Source: an uncultured Pelagibacteraceae bacterium (GTDB taxonomy: Bacteria > Pseudomonadota > Alphaproteobacteria > Pelagibacterales > AG-422-B15). Taken from it: DNA of 34,627 nucleotides. The DNA is taken from assembly GCA_902546615.1 (NCBI GenBank), contig CACCKE010000008.1:1-34627 (forward strand), read 5' to 3'. The position numbers and the translations under genes are program-made. Positions 26,313 to 34,492 of the stretch are shown one piece after another. Position 1 is the first letter of the stretch. Every line of letters starts with the position of its first letter. The notes beneath the pieces were generated by a model. The model saw only the letters and a program-made list of their open reading frames with translations. It searched no databases and was not told the origin of the DNA.

Positions 26313-26332
26313 GTTCACTCTTTTAAACTAAT

Positions 26333-26382
26333 AAAAAGGGTCCACTTTTTTCCCCAATGATTATTCAAGTGGACCCTTTTTT
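26333..26382 (+). terminator. Rho-independent terminator after amtB
   Basis: A perfect 15-base-pair stem (26333-26347 with 26367-26381) has a GGGTCCACTT core and a 19-base loop, and its 3' arm ends in six Ts. An A-run flanks the left arm, so it would also work on the other strand, though no minus-strand gene ends here. Confidence 0.9.
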
Positions 26383-26424
26383 ACATTTGTATTCGTATTC
26401 TATTTCCTTTAATCTCTCCCCGTT

Positions 26425-27369
26425 ATGTCCGACAAAATAAATCCATTTGAAAAGAAAAAAAAAGGTGTCTTCTTTTTTAAGTCATCTAATCCGTATGAAT
26501 TTTATGATCTTCTAAATGGTAGGAACATGGATGATAAACAAGATGTTTGGGGTACACTAATTTTTCCTGAAAATGCAAAGAAGCCATGTCCTCTAATAAT
26601 ACCAATTCACGGTAGCGCAGGGTTAAGAGAAGGTCATCACACTCACATGGTCAATTTATTAGATGCTGGGTTTGCTATTTTTAGGATTCATCATTTTGAA
26701 TCTAGAGGAGTTATTTCAATTGTTGAAAATCAAACAGAAGTAACCCTTGCTTCGATGATTACTGATGCCTTTCGTGCATTAACATTAGTTTCTAAACATC
26801 CTGATGTTGATAGTGATAAAATAGGTATCATGGGGTGGAGTCTTGGCGGTAGCACAGCTTTTTATGCGGCCTGGCAACCTATTATTGATACTCTCACTCA
26901 GAATGGCGAAAAGTTTGCTGCGCATTTACCTATTTATCCTGGGACACTACTTAAGCCCGAGGATAATCGTTGGTCAGATGCTCCAATGCATGTTTTATTT
27001 GGAGAAGATGATGACTATACTCCTCTAAGTCTTTGTAAAAAAATGATTGATTATATGAAGCCAGTTCGTAGTGTAGAGCTTACAACTTATCCAAACGCTC
27101 ACCATTCTTTTGACTCTATTGACCCTGTTGAATTTATTCCTTATGCCATTAGGCTGAAAGACATGTTTATTGATTTAAAGATGGATGGACGACAAATTTT
27201 TACTGATGAAAACAACAATACTTTTCATCTAGACTCACTTGAAGAAAGAATGCGTTTGTTAAAAGAAACACCTGATATTCTCGGAGCTCACGCGGGAGGT
27301 AATTGGGCAGCTCGTAAGCAATGTCACAAAGACGCTGTTTCATTTTTTCAAAAACAATTTTTTTCATAA
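26425..27369 (+). CDS. Dienelactone-hydrolase-like alpha/beta hydrolase
   Basis: This 314-residue protein has no signal peptide, so it is probably cytoplasmic. The alpha/beta-hydrolase elements are IIPIHGSAGL (oxyanion strand-turn), the nucleophile S139 in MGWSLGGS, an acid in FGEDDDYTP (about D196) and a histidine in NAHHSFD (H226 or H227). This spacing fits the dienelactone hydrolase family. The C-terminal 80 residues, ending CHKDAVSFFQKQFFS, extend beyond the minimal domain. The substrate is not deducible. It starts 42 bases after the amtB terminator; the umuD ATG follows 80 bases later under its own promoter. Confidence 0.85.
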   Translation: MSDKINPFEKKKKGVFFFKSSNPYEFYDLLNGRNMDDKQDVWGTLIFPENAKKPCPLIIPIHGSAGLREGHHTHMVNLLDAGFAIFRIHHFESRGVISIVENQTEVTLASMITDAFRALTLVSKHPDVDSDKIGIMGWSLGGSTAFYAAWQPIIDTLTQNGEKFAAHLPIYPGTLLKPEDNRWSDAPMHVLFGEDDDYTPLSLCKKMIDYMKPVRSVELTTYPNAHHSFDSIDPVEFIPYAIRLKDMFIDLKMDGRQIFTDENNNTFHLDSLEERMRLLKETPDILGAHAGGNWAARKQCHKDAVSFFQKQFFS

Positions 27370-27386
27370 AAATTTATTGAGTGGTA

Positions 27387-27415
27387 TTGACTCTTACCTC
27401 CACTAGTGCAATAAT
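27387..27415 (+). promoter_or_regulatory. Sigma-70-type promoter of umuDC
   Basis: TTGACT (27387-27392, 5 of 6) and AATAAT (27410-27415, 5 of 6) are separated by 17 bases. The start point would fall near 27422, inside the LexA box and 28 bases before ATG 27450. Confidence 0.6.
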
Positions 27416-27417
27416 TA

Positions 27418-27432
27418 GAACAAAACAAGAAC
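27418..27432. promoter_or_regulatory. LexA operator (alphaproteobacterial SOS box) of umuDC
   Basis: GAAC (27418-27421), seven bases, then GAAC (27429-27432) is an exact match to the GTTC-N7-GTTC direct-repeat box known for alphaproteobacterial LexA, read here on the opposite strand. It lies just downstream of the -10 and covers the expected start of transcription, where bound LexA would block RNA polymerase. Confidence 0.75.
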
Positions 27433-27449
27433 AAAATAGAATTTATCCA

Positions 27450-27848
27450 ATGTTTTTAACATTTTATAAAGAAGCAGTAGAGTGCGGTTTTCCCTCTCCA
27501 GCGAGAGATTTTACAGAGGGGACAATTGACCTAAACGAGGAACTTATTCCACATCCAAATGCGACTTTCATAGTCCGAGCACGCGGTGACTCTATGATTG
27601 GTTCAGGTATTTATCCAGGAGATCTTCTCATTGTTGATCGGAGCATTAAGCCTCGAAATAATTCTATAATCATAGCAGTTTTAGATGGGGAACTGAGTGT
27701 TAAAATTTTAAAAATGGAAAATAAACAAGTTTGTTTGTCGTCATCTAACAAGAACTATATTGATGTTCTAGTCTCTGAAGAAATGGATTTTACCATATGG
27801 GGAGTATGCACAAACGTTGTTCATAGTTTAAGTCCAAAGAATAGATAA
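27450..27848 (+). CDS. umuD: SOS mutagenesis protein UmuD (self-cleaving)
   Basis: UmuD is the regulatory subunit of DNA polymerase V; it cleaves itself on RecA filaments to the active form. The protein has 132 residues. The cleavage site C12-G13 lies in VECGFPSPARDF, the nucleophile is S48 in RGDSMIG and the general base is K85 in GELSVKIL. The frame is open back to a GTG at 27381, giving 155 residues, but that codon lies upstream of the predicted promoter and LexA box, so ATG 27450 is preferred. The resulting N-terminal arm (12 residues before the cut) is shorter than in E. coli (24), which leaves some doubt. umuC begins three bases after the stop. Confidence 0.88.
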   Translation: MFLTFYKEAVECGFPSPARDFTEGTIDLNEELIPHPNATFIVRARGDSMIGSGIYPGDLLIVDRSIKPRNNSIIIAVLDGELSVKILKMENKQVCLSSSNKNYIDVLVSEEMDFTIWGVCTNVVHSLSPKNR

Positions 27849-27851
27849 TTA

Positions 27852-29114
27852 ATGAGAGATAAAGTTTTTGCACTAATTGATTGCAATGCGTTTTATGTTT
27901 CATGCGAGCGCGTTTTTAATCCAAAACTTAACAACAGGCCAGTTGTAGCTTTATCAAATAATGATGGTTGTATAATATCACGTTCCAAAGAAGCAAAAGC
28001 TCTTGGAATAAAAATGGGTGTTCCACTTTTTAAGGTAAAAGATATTGTAGAAAAAGAAAAGGTAGTTGTATTTTCCTCAAACTACACATTGTATGCAGAC
28101 ATGTCGCGCCGAGTAATGAATATTATTTCAAGTTCTTCTCCTTATACAGAAATATATTCGATTGATGAAGCATTCGTAGAGTTGAGTAGTTTACCAATTG
28201 ACTATGAGTCTTATGCCCATCAACTGAGACAAACTATCTTACAACATACAGGAATTCCAGTCAGCATAGGTATTGCCTCAACAAAAACCCTTGCAAAGGT
28301 TGCAAACCATAAGGCTAAAAAAGATGATTCTTTGAACGGTGTATGTTCACTTGTGAATTATAATAGTATTGACCAGATACTTGAACTAACTGAAGTGGGT
28401 GATGTATGGGGAGTAGGAAGACGTTTATCAAAAAAATTAATTAACCATGGTATACATAATGCAAAACTACTAAAGAATTGCAGTGACTCATGGATAAGAA
28501 AAATGATGAGTGTCAATGGCTTGAAAACAATTACAGAGTTAAGAGGGATTTCTTGTATTCCTCTTGAAGAATACTCAATGACAAGAAAAAGCTGCTGTAC
28601 CACAAGATCATTTGGAAAACTTCTGACAAATTTAGAAGATATAGAGCAGGCTGTCACAACTTTTGCGCGAAGAGCCGCTGAACGTATACGCTCTGAAAGC
28701 CTTGTTGCATCTTGTGTTTCAGTCTTTGTAAGAACTAATCCTTTTGACAAAAAGAGTGCTTATTATTCAAACGGGGCATCAAGAACGCTTTCTCATCCAA
28801 CGCACGATAGCATAACAATTATTGAAACAGCTTTATTGCTTACAAAGAGAATTTTTAAAAATAACTATCAATATAAAAAAGCAGGTGTGCTTCTTAGTGG
28901 TTTGTGTGACGAATCAGAAATTCAAGAGACACTATTCGAAAAAAGTTATAATCAAAATTCTGATCTTATGTCAGCAATCGATGCAATCAACTATCGTTAT
29001 GGCCGGGACACACTTCAGATGGCATCAGAATGTAAAGTTGGCAATTGGAAACAAAAAAGAGAAAACTGTACAAGAAACTATACAACACAGATTGATAGAT
29101 TGCTTTTAGTTTAA
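27852..29114 (+). CDS. umuC: DNA polymerase V catalytic subunit UmuC
   Basis: This Y-family translesion polymerase has 420 residues. Its catalytic acids are D10 (ALIDCNAFYVSCERVF) and D105-E106 (IYSIDEAFVEL). NNDGCIISRSKEAKALG and the little-finger region (RSFGKLLTNLEDIEQAVTTF) are also visible. It ends with a DUF4113 tail (CKVGNWKQKRENCTRNYTT), as UmuC proteins do. It forms an operon with umuD under the SOS box. The 3' end overlaps the convergent hydrolase by nine bases. Confidence 0.95.
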   Translation: MRDKVFALIDCNAFYVSCERVFNPKLNNRPVVALSNNDGCIISRSKEAKALGIKMGVPLFKVKDIVEKEKVVVFSSNYTLYADMSRRVMNIISSSSPYTEIYSIDEAFVELSSLPIDYESYAHQLRQTILQHTGIPVSIGIASTKTLAKVANHKAKKDDSLNGVCSLVNYNSIDQILELTEVGDVWGVGRRLSKKLINHGIHNAKLLKNCSDSWIRKMMSVNGLKTITELRGISCIPLEEYSMTRKSCCTTRSFGKLLTNLEDIEQAVTTFARRAAERIRSESLVASCVSVFVRTNPFDKKSAYYSNGASRTLSHPTHDSITIIETALLLTKRIFKNNYQYKKAGVLLSGLCDESEIQETLFEKSYNQNSDLMSAIDAINYRYGRDTLQMASECKVGNWKQKRENCTRNYTTQIDRLLLV

Positions 29115-30047
29115 ATTTTTATAAAGGAAGTCAGTAAATATATTATTGAGTTCATCAACAATAAAACCACCACCACCATGACCACCTGTAAAAACAAAAC
29201 TTTCAGCTCTAGGAATTAAGCTTAAAACCTGTTGGACAGTTTTTGGATCAATTTCATCATCATCACTTGCATAGGCTATATGAATAGGAATATCAAATTG
29301 TGAGAATTTTTTATAATCAGGAATAAAGTTTGTATTTACAATATTACGTATTGAAGAAAGAAGTGATTGCTCTGTTCCAGGTAGTGTAAGTTGAGCAATG
29401 TATCTTTCAACCAAATCTCTCTGCTCAGGATTATCGGTTACCCATTGATCAGCTCTATTTTTTAAAAATGGAATTCCAAGAACTCTTAAAACAAAATTTC
29501 CCAAGATTGGAGTTTTTAGAATACTAAGTATTTTACTGTTACTATTTACTAGAGGCACCTGCAAACCAATAGCAGATACTTGATTTGGATATTTATTAGC
29601 GTAACTGATTGCAATTGGGGCTCCCATGGATGAACCATGTAAAATAGAATTCTTTATTTCTAAATAACCTAACAATTCGTTAAGTTGATCTAGATAAAAT
29701 TCCATGTTGTATTCAGAAACAGGTCTGTCCGAGTAACCTCTTCCATACTGATCATAACAGATTACTCTATAGCCTTTTTGACTTAATCCCTCGCAGAATC
29801 CAACATATCCTTCTGAAGGCAAGGTTGCGCCATGAATAATAATTATTGCAGGATCATTTTTATTTCCATAATCCTTATAGGCTGTTTTCCCTTTAGAAAG
29901 ATTGACAAAATTATAGTCAGATTTTTCCTGATAGGATTTTAAGTTCCCTTTTTCAAAGCTGCTAAATGCATAAATAACTGTGAGTATAACTATAATAAGT
30001 AGAAGTATAAAAAATGTGCTTGTAAATATGCTTTGGAAAATGGTCAT
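29106..30047 (-). CDS. Membrane-anchored alpha/beta hydrolase
   Basis: This 313-residue protein from ATG 30047 has an N-terminal membrane anchor (about 6-29), so the enzyme domain probably faces the periplasm. The catalytic elements are IIIIHGATLP, YDQYGRGYSDRP, the nucleophile S140 in LHGSSMGAP, an acid in ASDDDEIDP and a histidine in GGHGGGGF. The upstream TTG at 30056 also reads in frame but adds only three residues. The family covers esterases, lipases and haloperoxidase-like enzymes; the substrate is not deducible. It is divergent from livK. Confidence 0.87.
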   Translation of the reverse strand: MTIFQSIFTSTFFILLLIIVILTVIYAFSSFEKGNLKSYQEKSDYNFVNLSKGKTAYKDYGNKNDPAIIIIHGATLPSEGYVGFCEGLSQKGYRVICYDQYGRGYSDRPVSEYNMEFYLDQLNELLGYLEIKNSILHGSSMGAPIAISYANKYPNQVSAIGLQVPLVNSNSKILSILKTPILGNFVLRVLGIPFLKNRADQWVTDNPEQRDLVERYIAQLTLPGTEQSLLSSIRNIVNTNFIPDYKKFSQFDIPIHIAYASDDDEIDPKTVQQVLSLIPRAESFVFTGGHGGGGFIVDELNNIFTDFLYKNLN

Positions 30048-30085
30048 TTTTATCAACTATAATAACTTAATTAATAAAATCAAAG

Positions 30086-30114
30086 TTGATCCGTATTGGC
30101 TGATTTGCTAGCAT
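30086..30114 (+). promoter_or_regulatory. Candidate promoter of livK
   Basis: TTGATC (30086-30091) and TAGCAT (30109-30114) are 17 bases apart, each matching 4 of 6 consensus bases. Transcription would start near 30121, leaving a leader of about 22 bases that contains the GGGAG ribosome site. The -10 lies within the palindrome at 30095-30124. Confidence 0.4.
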
Positions 30115-30124
30115 ATAGGCCAAT
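30095..30124. promoter_or_regulatory. 30-base palindrome upstream of livK, candidate operator
   Basis: ATTGGC (30095-30100) and GCCAAT (30119-30124) flank a central GCTAGC (30107-30112) with exactly six bases on each side. Twelve of 15 symmetric positions pair. It overlaps the predicted -10 of livK and ends 18 bases before the start codon, as expected for a repressor site of a dimeric regulator. It lies almost entirely upstream of the predicted transcript start, so an RNA-level role is less likely. Confidence 0.5.
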
Positions 30125-30130
30125 TAAAAT

Positions 30131-30135
30131 GGGAG
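30131..30135 (+). promoter_or_regulatory. Ribosome binding site of livK
   Basis: GGGAG lies seven bases before ATG 30143, one of only two clear Shine-Dalgarno sequences I find in the window. Confidence 0.65.
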
Positions 30136-30142
30136 ATTATTA

Positions 30143-31357
30143 ATGAAAAAAACGATATTCAGTTTAATCGCAGGGTTGATGGTCTTAGGACTGTTCTATG
30201 GTTGTGACAGACAGTCAGATCAAGCATCTACTGACGAAATAAAAATCGGAGTAATTCTTGGATTTACAGGTCCAATTGAGTCACTCACACCAACAATGGC
30301 TAGTTCAGCTGAACTTGCGATGAAAGAGGCAAGTGACTCTGGATTGCTTTTAGGCGGAGCAACAGTAAGTTCTGTTCGTGCTGACTCAACATGTGTTGAT
30401 GCTGGTGCGGCAACTTCAGCGGCCGAAAGACTCGTAACATCAGATAATGTTGCGGCAATAATGGGAGCGGATTGCTCAGGAGTTACAACTGCGATTGCAA
30501 ATAATGTAGCAGTGCCTAATGGGGTAACAATGATTTCTCCATCAGCTACTTCGCCGGCATTAACGGACATTGATGATAAAGGTTACTTCTTTAGAACTGC
30601 ACCATCAGATGCAAGACAAGGGCAAGTATTGGCTCAAGTAGTTATGGATAGAGGTATCAACGAAGTTGCTGTTACTTATACTAATAATGACTACGGTAAA
30701 GGACTGTCAGATAGTTTTGTAAATGCATTTAAAGCGATGGGTGGATCTGTTACGACTGAAGTACCTCATGAAGACGGTAAAGGTGATTACTCAGCAGAAG
30801 TATCAACACTATCAGCTTCAGGTGCCTCAGAAGTTGCTGTTCTTGGTTACGTAGACCAAGGTGGTCGAGGAATCATTCAGAACTCAATGGAGACTGGAGC
30901 ATTTTCAAGATTTATTCTTGCCGATGGAATGATTGGTGACAGTCTGATTGAAAATGTAGACGGTGATTTGACGGGAACTTTTGGAACTTTACCAGGATCT
31001 GAATCAGAAGGAGCAAACATGTTTAAATCAATTGCATCTTCAAACGGCATCCCAGGTGATGGACCATTCGAACCAGAGTCCTACGATGCAGCTGCTTTAA
31101 TATTGCTAGCAATACAAGCAGGTAATTCTGCAGACAGATCTTCAATCGCTCAAAATGTAATGGGAGTTGCAAACGCTCCTGGAACAGAAATTTTTCCAGG
31201 TGAATTAGGCAAAGCATTACAAATTTTAAAAGATGGAGGCCAAGTTAATTATCAAGGCGCTACAAATGTTGAGTTCTCTGATGTTGGTGAAGCTTCTGGT
31301 TCTTATAAAGAGCTTGAAATAGGTAACGGTAAATTTAATACAGTTACAGTTCGTTAA
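30143..31357 (+). CDS. livK: Branched-chain amino-acid-type ABC transporter substrate-binding lipoprotein
   Basis: This periplasmic binding protein of the Leu/Ile/Val type I fold has 404 residues. The signal MKKTIFSLIAGLMVLGLFYG ends before C21, which suggests lipid anchoring, though the lipobox (FYGC) is imperfect. Fold landmarks are EIKIGVILGFTGPIE, ERLVTSDNVAAIMGADCSG, MISPSATSPALTD, YFFRTAPSDARQGQ and FEPESYDAAALILLAIQAG. It faces the livG-F-H-M operon tail to tail, with its own promoter, ribosome site and terminator, so it can be made in excess of the membrane parts. The ligand may be an amino acid, amide or another small polar compound. Confidence 0.92.
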   Translation: MKKTIFSLIAGLMVLGLFYGCDRQSDQASTDEIKIGVILGFTGPIESLTPTMASSAELAMKEASDSGLLLGGATVSSVRADSTCVDAGAATSAAERLVTSDNVAAIMGADCSGVTTAIANNVAVPNGVTMISPSATSPALTDIDDKGYFFRTAPSDARQGQVLAQVVMDRGINEVAVTYTNNDYGKGLSDSFVNAFKAMGGSVTTEVPHEDGKGDYSAEVSTLSASGASEVAVLGYVDQGGRGIIQNSMETGAFSRFILADGMIGDSLIENVDGDLTGTFGTLPGSESEGANMFKSIASSNGIPGDGPFEPESYDAAALILLAIQAGNSADRSSIAQNVMGVANAPGTEIFPGELGKALQILKDGGQVNYQGATNVEFSDVGEASGSYKELEIGNGKFNTVTVR

Positions 31358-31375
31358 GATCTTAACATTTTAATT

Positions 31376-31407
31376 AATAGGGGCCGATTTTGGCCCCTAT
31401 TTTTTTT
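31376..31407 (+). terminator. Rho-independent terminator after livK
   Basis: A 10-base-pair stem (31376-31385 with 31392-31401, core AGGGGCC/GGCCCCT) has a six-base loop and a T-run to 31407. The right arm and T-run cover the stop and last codons of the convergent livM gene. Confidence 0.88.
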
Positions 31408-32767
31408 GGATTTTCTCAGGTATTACCCCTCTTGGCATAAACCTCAGCGCCAATAAAAGTAATAACCCCATTATAAATAATCTAAGATGTGCCGCGCTTC
31501 CCAGCAGATGCATTCTAAGAGGATTGTCGTATTCGAGCCCACCGGCCAACATGTTCATGAAACCAATGGACAATGGTTCCGCTTCAATCCAAATAAACCA
31601 AATAAAGAATCCTCCAAAAATTGATCCTAAGTTATTACCCGATCCACCAATGATAACCATAAGCCAGATAATAAATGTAAATCTTAATGGACGATAAGAC
31701 CCGGGTGTAAATTGGCCATCTAAGGTAGTTAGCATCGCTCCTGCTATTCCAATTATAGCTGAGCCAATAATAAAAATTTGTAAATGTTGTGCAAATATAT
31801 TTTTACCCATTGCACTAGCTGCTTCTTCGTTATCTCTTATGGCTCTTAACATTCTTCCCCATGGTGAGTTTAAAGCAAGTTGACTTAGATAGAAGATTAA
31901 CAAAAGAACAGAAAAAAATAATCCTGCATAACAGAGTTTTACAAATATTCCTGAACTATCAATAACAAGATCGTTCAGCAAATCTTGTCTTGATGAAAGA
32001 GATTGCATGGCTTCTAGTTTTGAAAAGTTTATGCTCTCAACTAGATTAAGGAACCATTCAGATTGTTGAAGTTCAATTTCATATGGAACAGGTCTATCTA
32101 AACCTGAAACATTTTTAACTCCTCGAGATAACCAATCTTCATGTTTAACTACTGCGATTACAATCTCAGAAATCCCAAGAGTTGCGATAGCTAAATAGTC
32201 TGACCGTAATCGGAGAGTAATTTTGCCTATTACCCATGCAACAAGTCCGGCAACTACTGCTGCAATCAGCCAAGAGAAAATAATTGGTAAACCCAAACCT
32301 CCAAGAAAACCTGTTTTAGCAGGATTAATCGACTCGATAATATCTATTGAAGGCCCATAAAAATTATTAATTCCAATTAAACCAAAAACAATTATTAAGA
32401 TTATAAGAGTGTTTCTTATTTGTTTATTTTCAATATTTCTAAATACAAATACGAGAGCAGTAATTGATAAAATAAAAATTATTGCACTAATTGCAATTCC
32501 GACTCCCGCTTTATCCCATGCTTCGTAAATTGGATCGTGTGAAACCAATACTGCCGTTAAGCCTCCAAGCGCAGTAAAACCCATTACTCCTGCATTAAAC
32601 AAACCTCCATACCCCCATTGCAAATTGACACCAATCGCCATTATTGATGAAATAATGCAGAGATTAATAACACTGAGAGACACAGACCAGGACTGAGTAA
32701 AGCCCACAATTGCAAGCAAAACTGCCATTACAGTGAATGCAACTGGTGCTCTTAAGTCTTCGCTCAT
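31397..32767 (-). CDS. livM: Branched-chain amino-acid-type ABC transporter permease LivM
   Basis: This inner-membrane permease has 456 residues and about ten helices. Family landmarks are NLQWGYGGLFNAGVMGFTAL, KITLRLRSDYLAIATLGISE, GRMLRAIRDNEEAASAMGKN (the coupling loop contacting the ATPase), FIIWLMVIIGGSGNNLGSIFGG and a basic tail. A long periplasmic insert (RGVKNVSGLDRPVPYEIEL onward) makes it larger than E. coli LivM. Its start overlaps livH by four bases. The last codons lie inside the livK terminator. Confidence 0.93.
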   Translation of the reverse strand: MSEDLRAPVAFTVMAVLLAIVGFTQSWSVSLSVINLCIISSIMAIGVNLQWGYGGLFNAGVMGFTALGGLTAVLVSHDPIYEAWDKAGVGIAISAIIFILSITALVFVFRNIENKQIRNTLIILIIVFGLIGINNFYGPSIDIIESINPAKTGFLGGLGLPIIFSWLIAAVVAGLVAWVIGKITLRLRSDYLAIATLGISEIVIAVVKHEDWLSRGVKNVSGLDRPVPYEIELQQSEWFLNLVESINFSKLEAMQSLSSRQDLLNDLVIDSSGIFVKLCYAGLFFSVLLLIFYLSQLALNSPWGRMLRAIRDNEEAASAMGKNIFAQHLQIFIIGSAIIGIAGAMLTTLDGQFTPGSYRPLRFTFIIWLMVIIGGSGNNLGSIFGGFFIWFIWIEAEPLSIGFMNMLAGGLEYDNPLRMHLLGSAAHLRLFIMGLLLLLALRFMPRGVIPEKIQKK

Positions 32768-33783
32768 ATTATTTTACCCCTCACAATTCCTGTTGGTCTG
32801 ACAATCAGTACAATCACCAAAATAATGAAAGAAATAGCAAACTTATAATCTGTTGAGAGAACTTGCATTAATCCTGAAGGCTCTAAATTTTCTGGAAGAA
32901 GATACACAAAGAATTTCTTATAAGCATAGGTTAATGTAATTTCAGAGAATGCAATGACATAGCCTCCAATTACTGCACCAACTGGTGACCCTATTCCACC
33001 TACAATTGCAGCCGCAAACATTGGTAACAGCAAATTAAAATATGTAAATGGTTTAAAGCTCTTATCTAGCCCATAGAGAACCCCAGCAGTAGTAATTAAG
33101 ATTGAAGATATAACCCAGGTAACAATCACTATCTTTTCAGGATTAATTCCTGATAATAGTGCCAGGTCTTCATTATTTGAGTATGCTCTCATTGACTTGC
33201 CCAGTTTAGTCTTCTGTAAGAAATAGAATAAACTTATCATTGCAATTAAAGCTACAATGACTGTGATTAATTGAGTTGATTTAATTGTTAATCCTTCCTC
33301 CAATCCAAAGTAATTTTTAAAATCCAAGGCGTGTACTATATACTTTTCACCATCAAAAAACTTTCTATCATTTGGTCCTATAATAAATCTGACTACTGCT
33401 TGCAGAATAAACATAACTCCTACAGAAACGATCATGAGTACTATAGGTTGGCTTTTTTGTTTACGATAAAAACTGTAAACTGATCGGTCAATTAAAAGAC
33501 AAAATAAAGCTGTTACTATAATAGCAAAAGGTAGAGCAAGTAATGCAGTAGGAAGAATTCCAGCAGTTATCCCTATACTTTGAAATAACCAAGTAAATAA
33601 AATAGTAGCCATCGTTCCAAATGACATCCAATCAGCTTGAGCAAAGTTTGAAAATCTTAATACGCCATAAATAATTGTTAAACTTAATGTAGCTAACGCA
33701 AGCTGACTTCCATATGACAAAGCTGGAACAATAACAAAATTTGACAACAGGACTATCGCATTAATAAATTCAAAATTTTCCAA
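32764..33783 (-). CDS. livH: Branched-chain amino-acid-type ABC transporter permease LivH
   Basis: This is the second permease subunit, 339 residues with about eight helices. Landmarks are SYGSQLALATLSLTIIYGVL and RFSNFAQADWMSFGTMA near the N-terminus, GKSMRAYSNNEDLALLSGINP (coupling loop) and FAAAIVGGIGSPVGAVIGGY. It would form the membrane channel with LivM. It starts one base after livF ends and overlaps livM by four bases, so the genes are translationally linked. Confidence 0.93.
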   Translation of the reverse strand: MENFEFINAIVLLSNFVIVPALSYGSQLALATLSLTIIYGVLRFSNFAQADWMSFGTMATILFTWLFQSIGITAGILPTALLALPFAIIVTALFCLLIDRSVYSFYRKQKSQPIVLMIVSVGVMFILQAVVRFIIGPNDRKFFDGEKYIVHALDFKNYFGLEEGLTIKSTQLITVIVALIAMISLFYFLQKTKLGKSMRAYSNNEDLALLSGINPEKIVIVTWVISSILITTAGVLYGLDKSFKPFTYFNLLLPMFAAAIVGGIGSPVGAVIGGYVIAFSEITLTYAYKKFFVYLLPENLEPSGLMQVLSTDYKFAISFIILVIVLIVRPTGIVRGKII

Positions 33784-33784
33784 C

Positions 33785-34492
33785 TTATCCTCCCAAGAAA
33801 CTTTTTCTTACTTCTTGGTTATTTAAAAGCTCATGTCCTTCGCCACTAAATTTGTTTTCTCCTCCGACCAAAACATAACCAAAATCTGCTATATTTAGTG
33901 CTTGTTTAGCATTTTGCTCGACAATGACGACTGCGACACCTGAGTTTTTAATAGTTACGATTCTCTCAAAAATTTCCTTCATAACGATTGGTGAAACGCC
34001 AGCTGTTGGCTCATCGAGCATGAGAACCTTAGGTCTTGTCATTAATGCGCGACTAACTGCAACTTGTTGTCTTTGTCCACCTGATAATTCACCTGCAAGC
34101 TGATTTCTTTTGTCTTTCATTGCTGGAAATAAATTATAAAGCTCCTCAATTGTTTCTTGAACATTATCTTCCCTAAGAAAGGCTCCCATTTCTAAATTTT
34201 CTTCTACTGTAAGCTCACTGAAGATGTTCATTGTTTGTGGTACAAACGCAATCCCTGCTGCCACCCGATCTTGAGGCGTTAATTTTGAAATATCTGAACC
34301 ATCTAACATCAAAATACCTTCCTTAAGAGAAATCATGCCAAGCATTGCTTTCATTGCCGTTGATTTACCAGCGCCATTTGGACCCACAATTACAACAATT
34401 TGATTTTTATCTACTTCAATATCGCATGCATGAATAATATCTTCACCGCCATAACCCCCTGTCATATTAGTGCAACTTAAAAATTTACTCAT
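33785..34492 (-). CDS. livF: ABC transporter ATP-binding protein LivF
   Basis: This cytoplasmic ATPase has 235 residues, the usual LivF size. Walker A is GPNGAGKST (37-45), then Q-loop VPQTMNIFSELTVEENL, signature LSGGQRQQVAVSRAL, Walker B VLMLDEPTAGVSP and the switch region IVEQNAKQALNIADFGYVL. It pairs with LivG, whose stop overlaps its ATG by one base. Confidence 0.95.
   Translation of the reverse strand: MSKFLSCTNMTGGYGGEDIIHACDIEVDKNQIVVIVGPNGAGKSTAMKAMLGMISLKEGILMLDGSDISKLTPQDRVAAGIAFVPQTMNIFSELTVEENLEMGAFLREDNVQETIEELYNLFPAMKDKRNQLAGELSGGQRQQVAVSRALMTRPKVLMLDEPTAGVSPIVMKEIFERIVTIKNSGVAVVIVEQNAKQALNIADFGYVLVGGENKFSGEGHELLNNQEVRKSFLGG

Noticed and set aside
27381..27449. GTG 27381 as start of umuD
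   Set aside because: The umuD promoter and LexA box lie downstream of it. It is kept only as an alternative because the ATG-based arm is short.
30052..30090. Inverted repeat ATCAACT/AGTTGAT upstream of livK
   Set aside because: The arms are short and 25 bases apart, and the left arm runs to the edge of the divergent hydrolase gene; the tighter palindrome at 30095-30124 is the better candidate.
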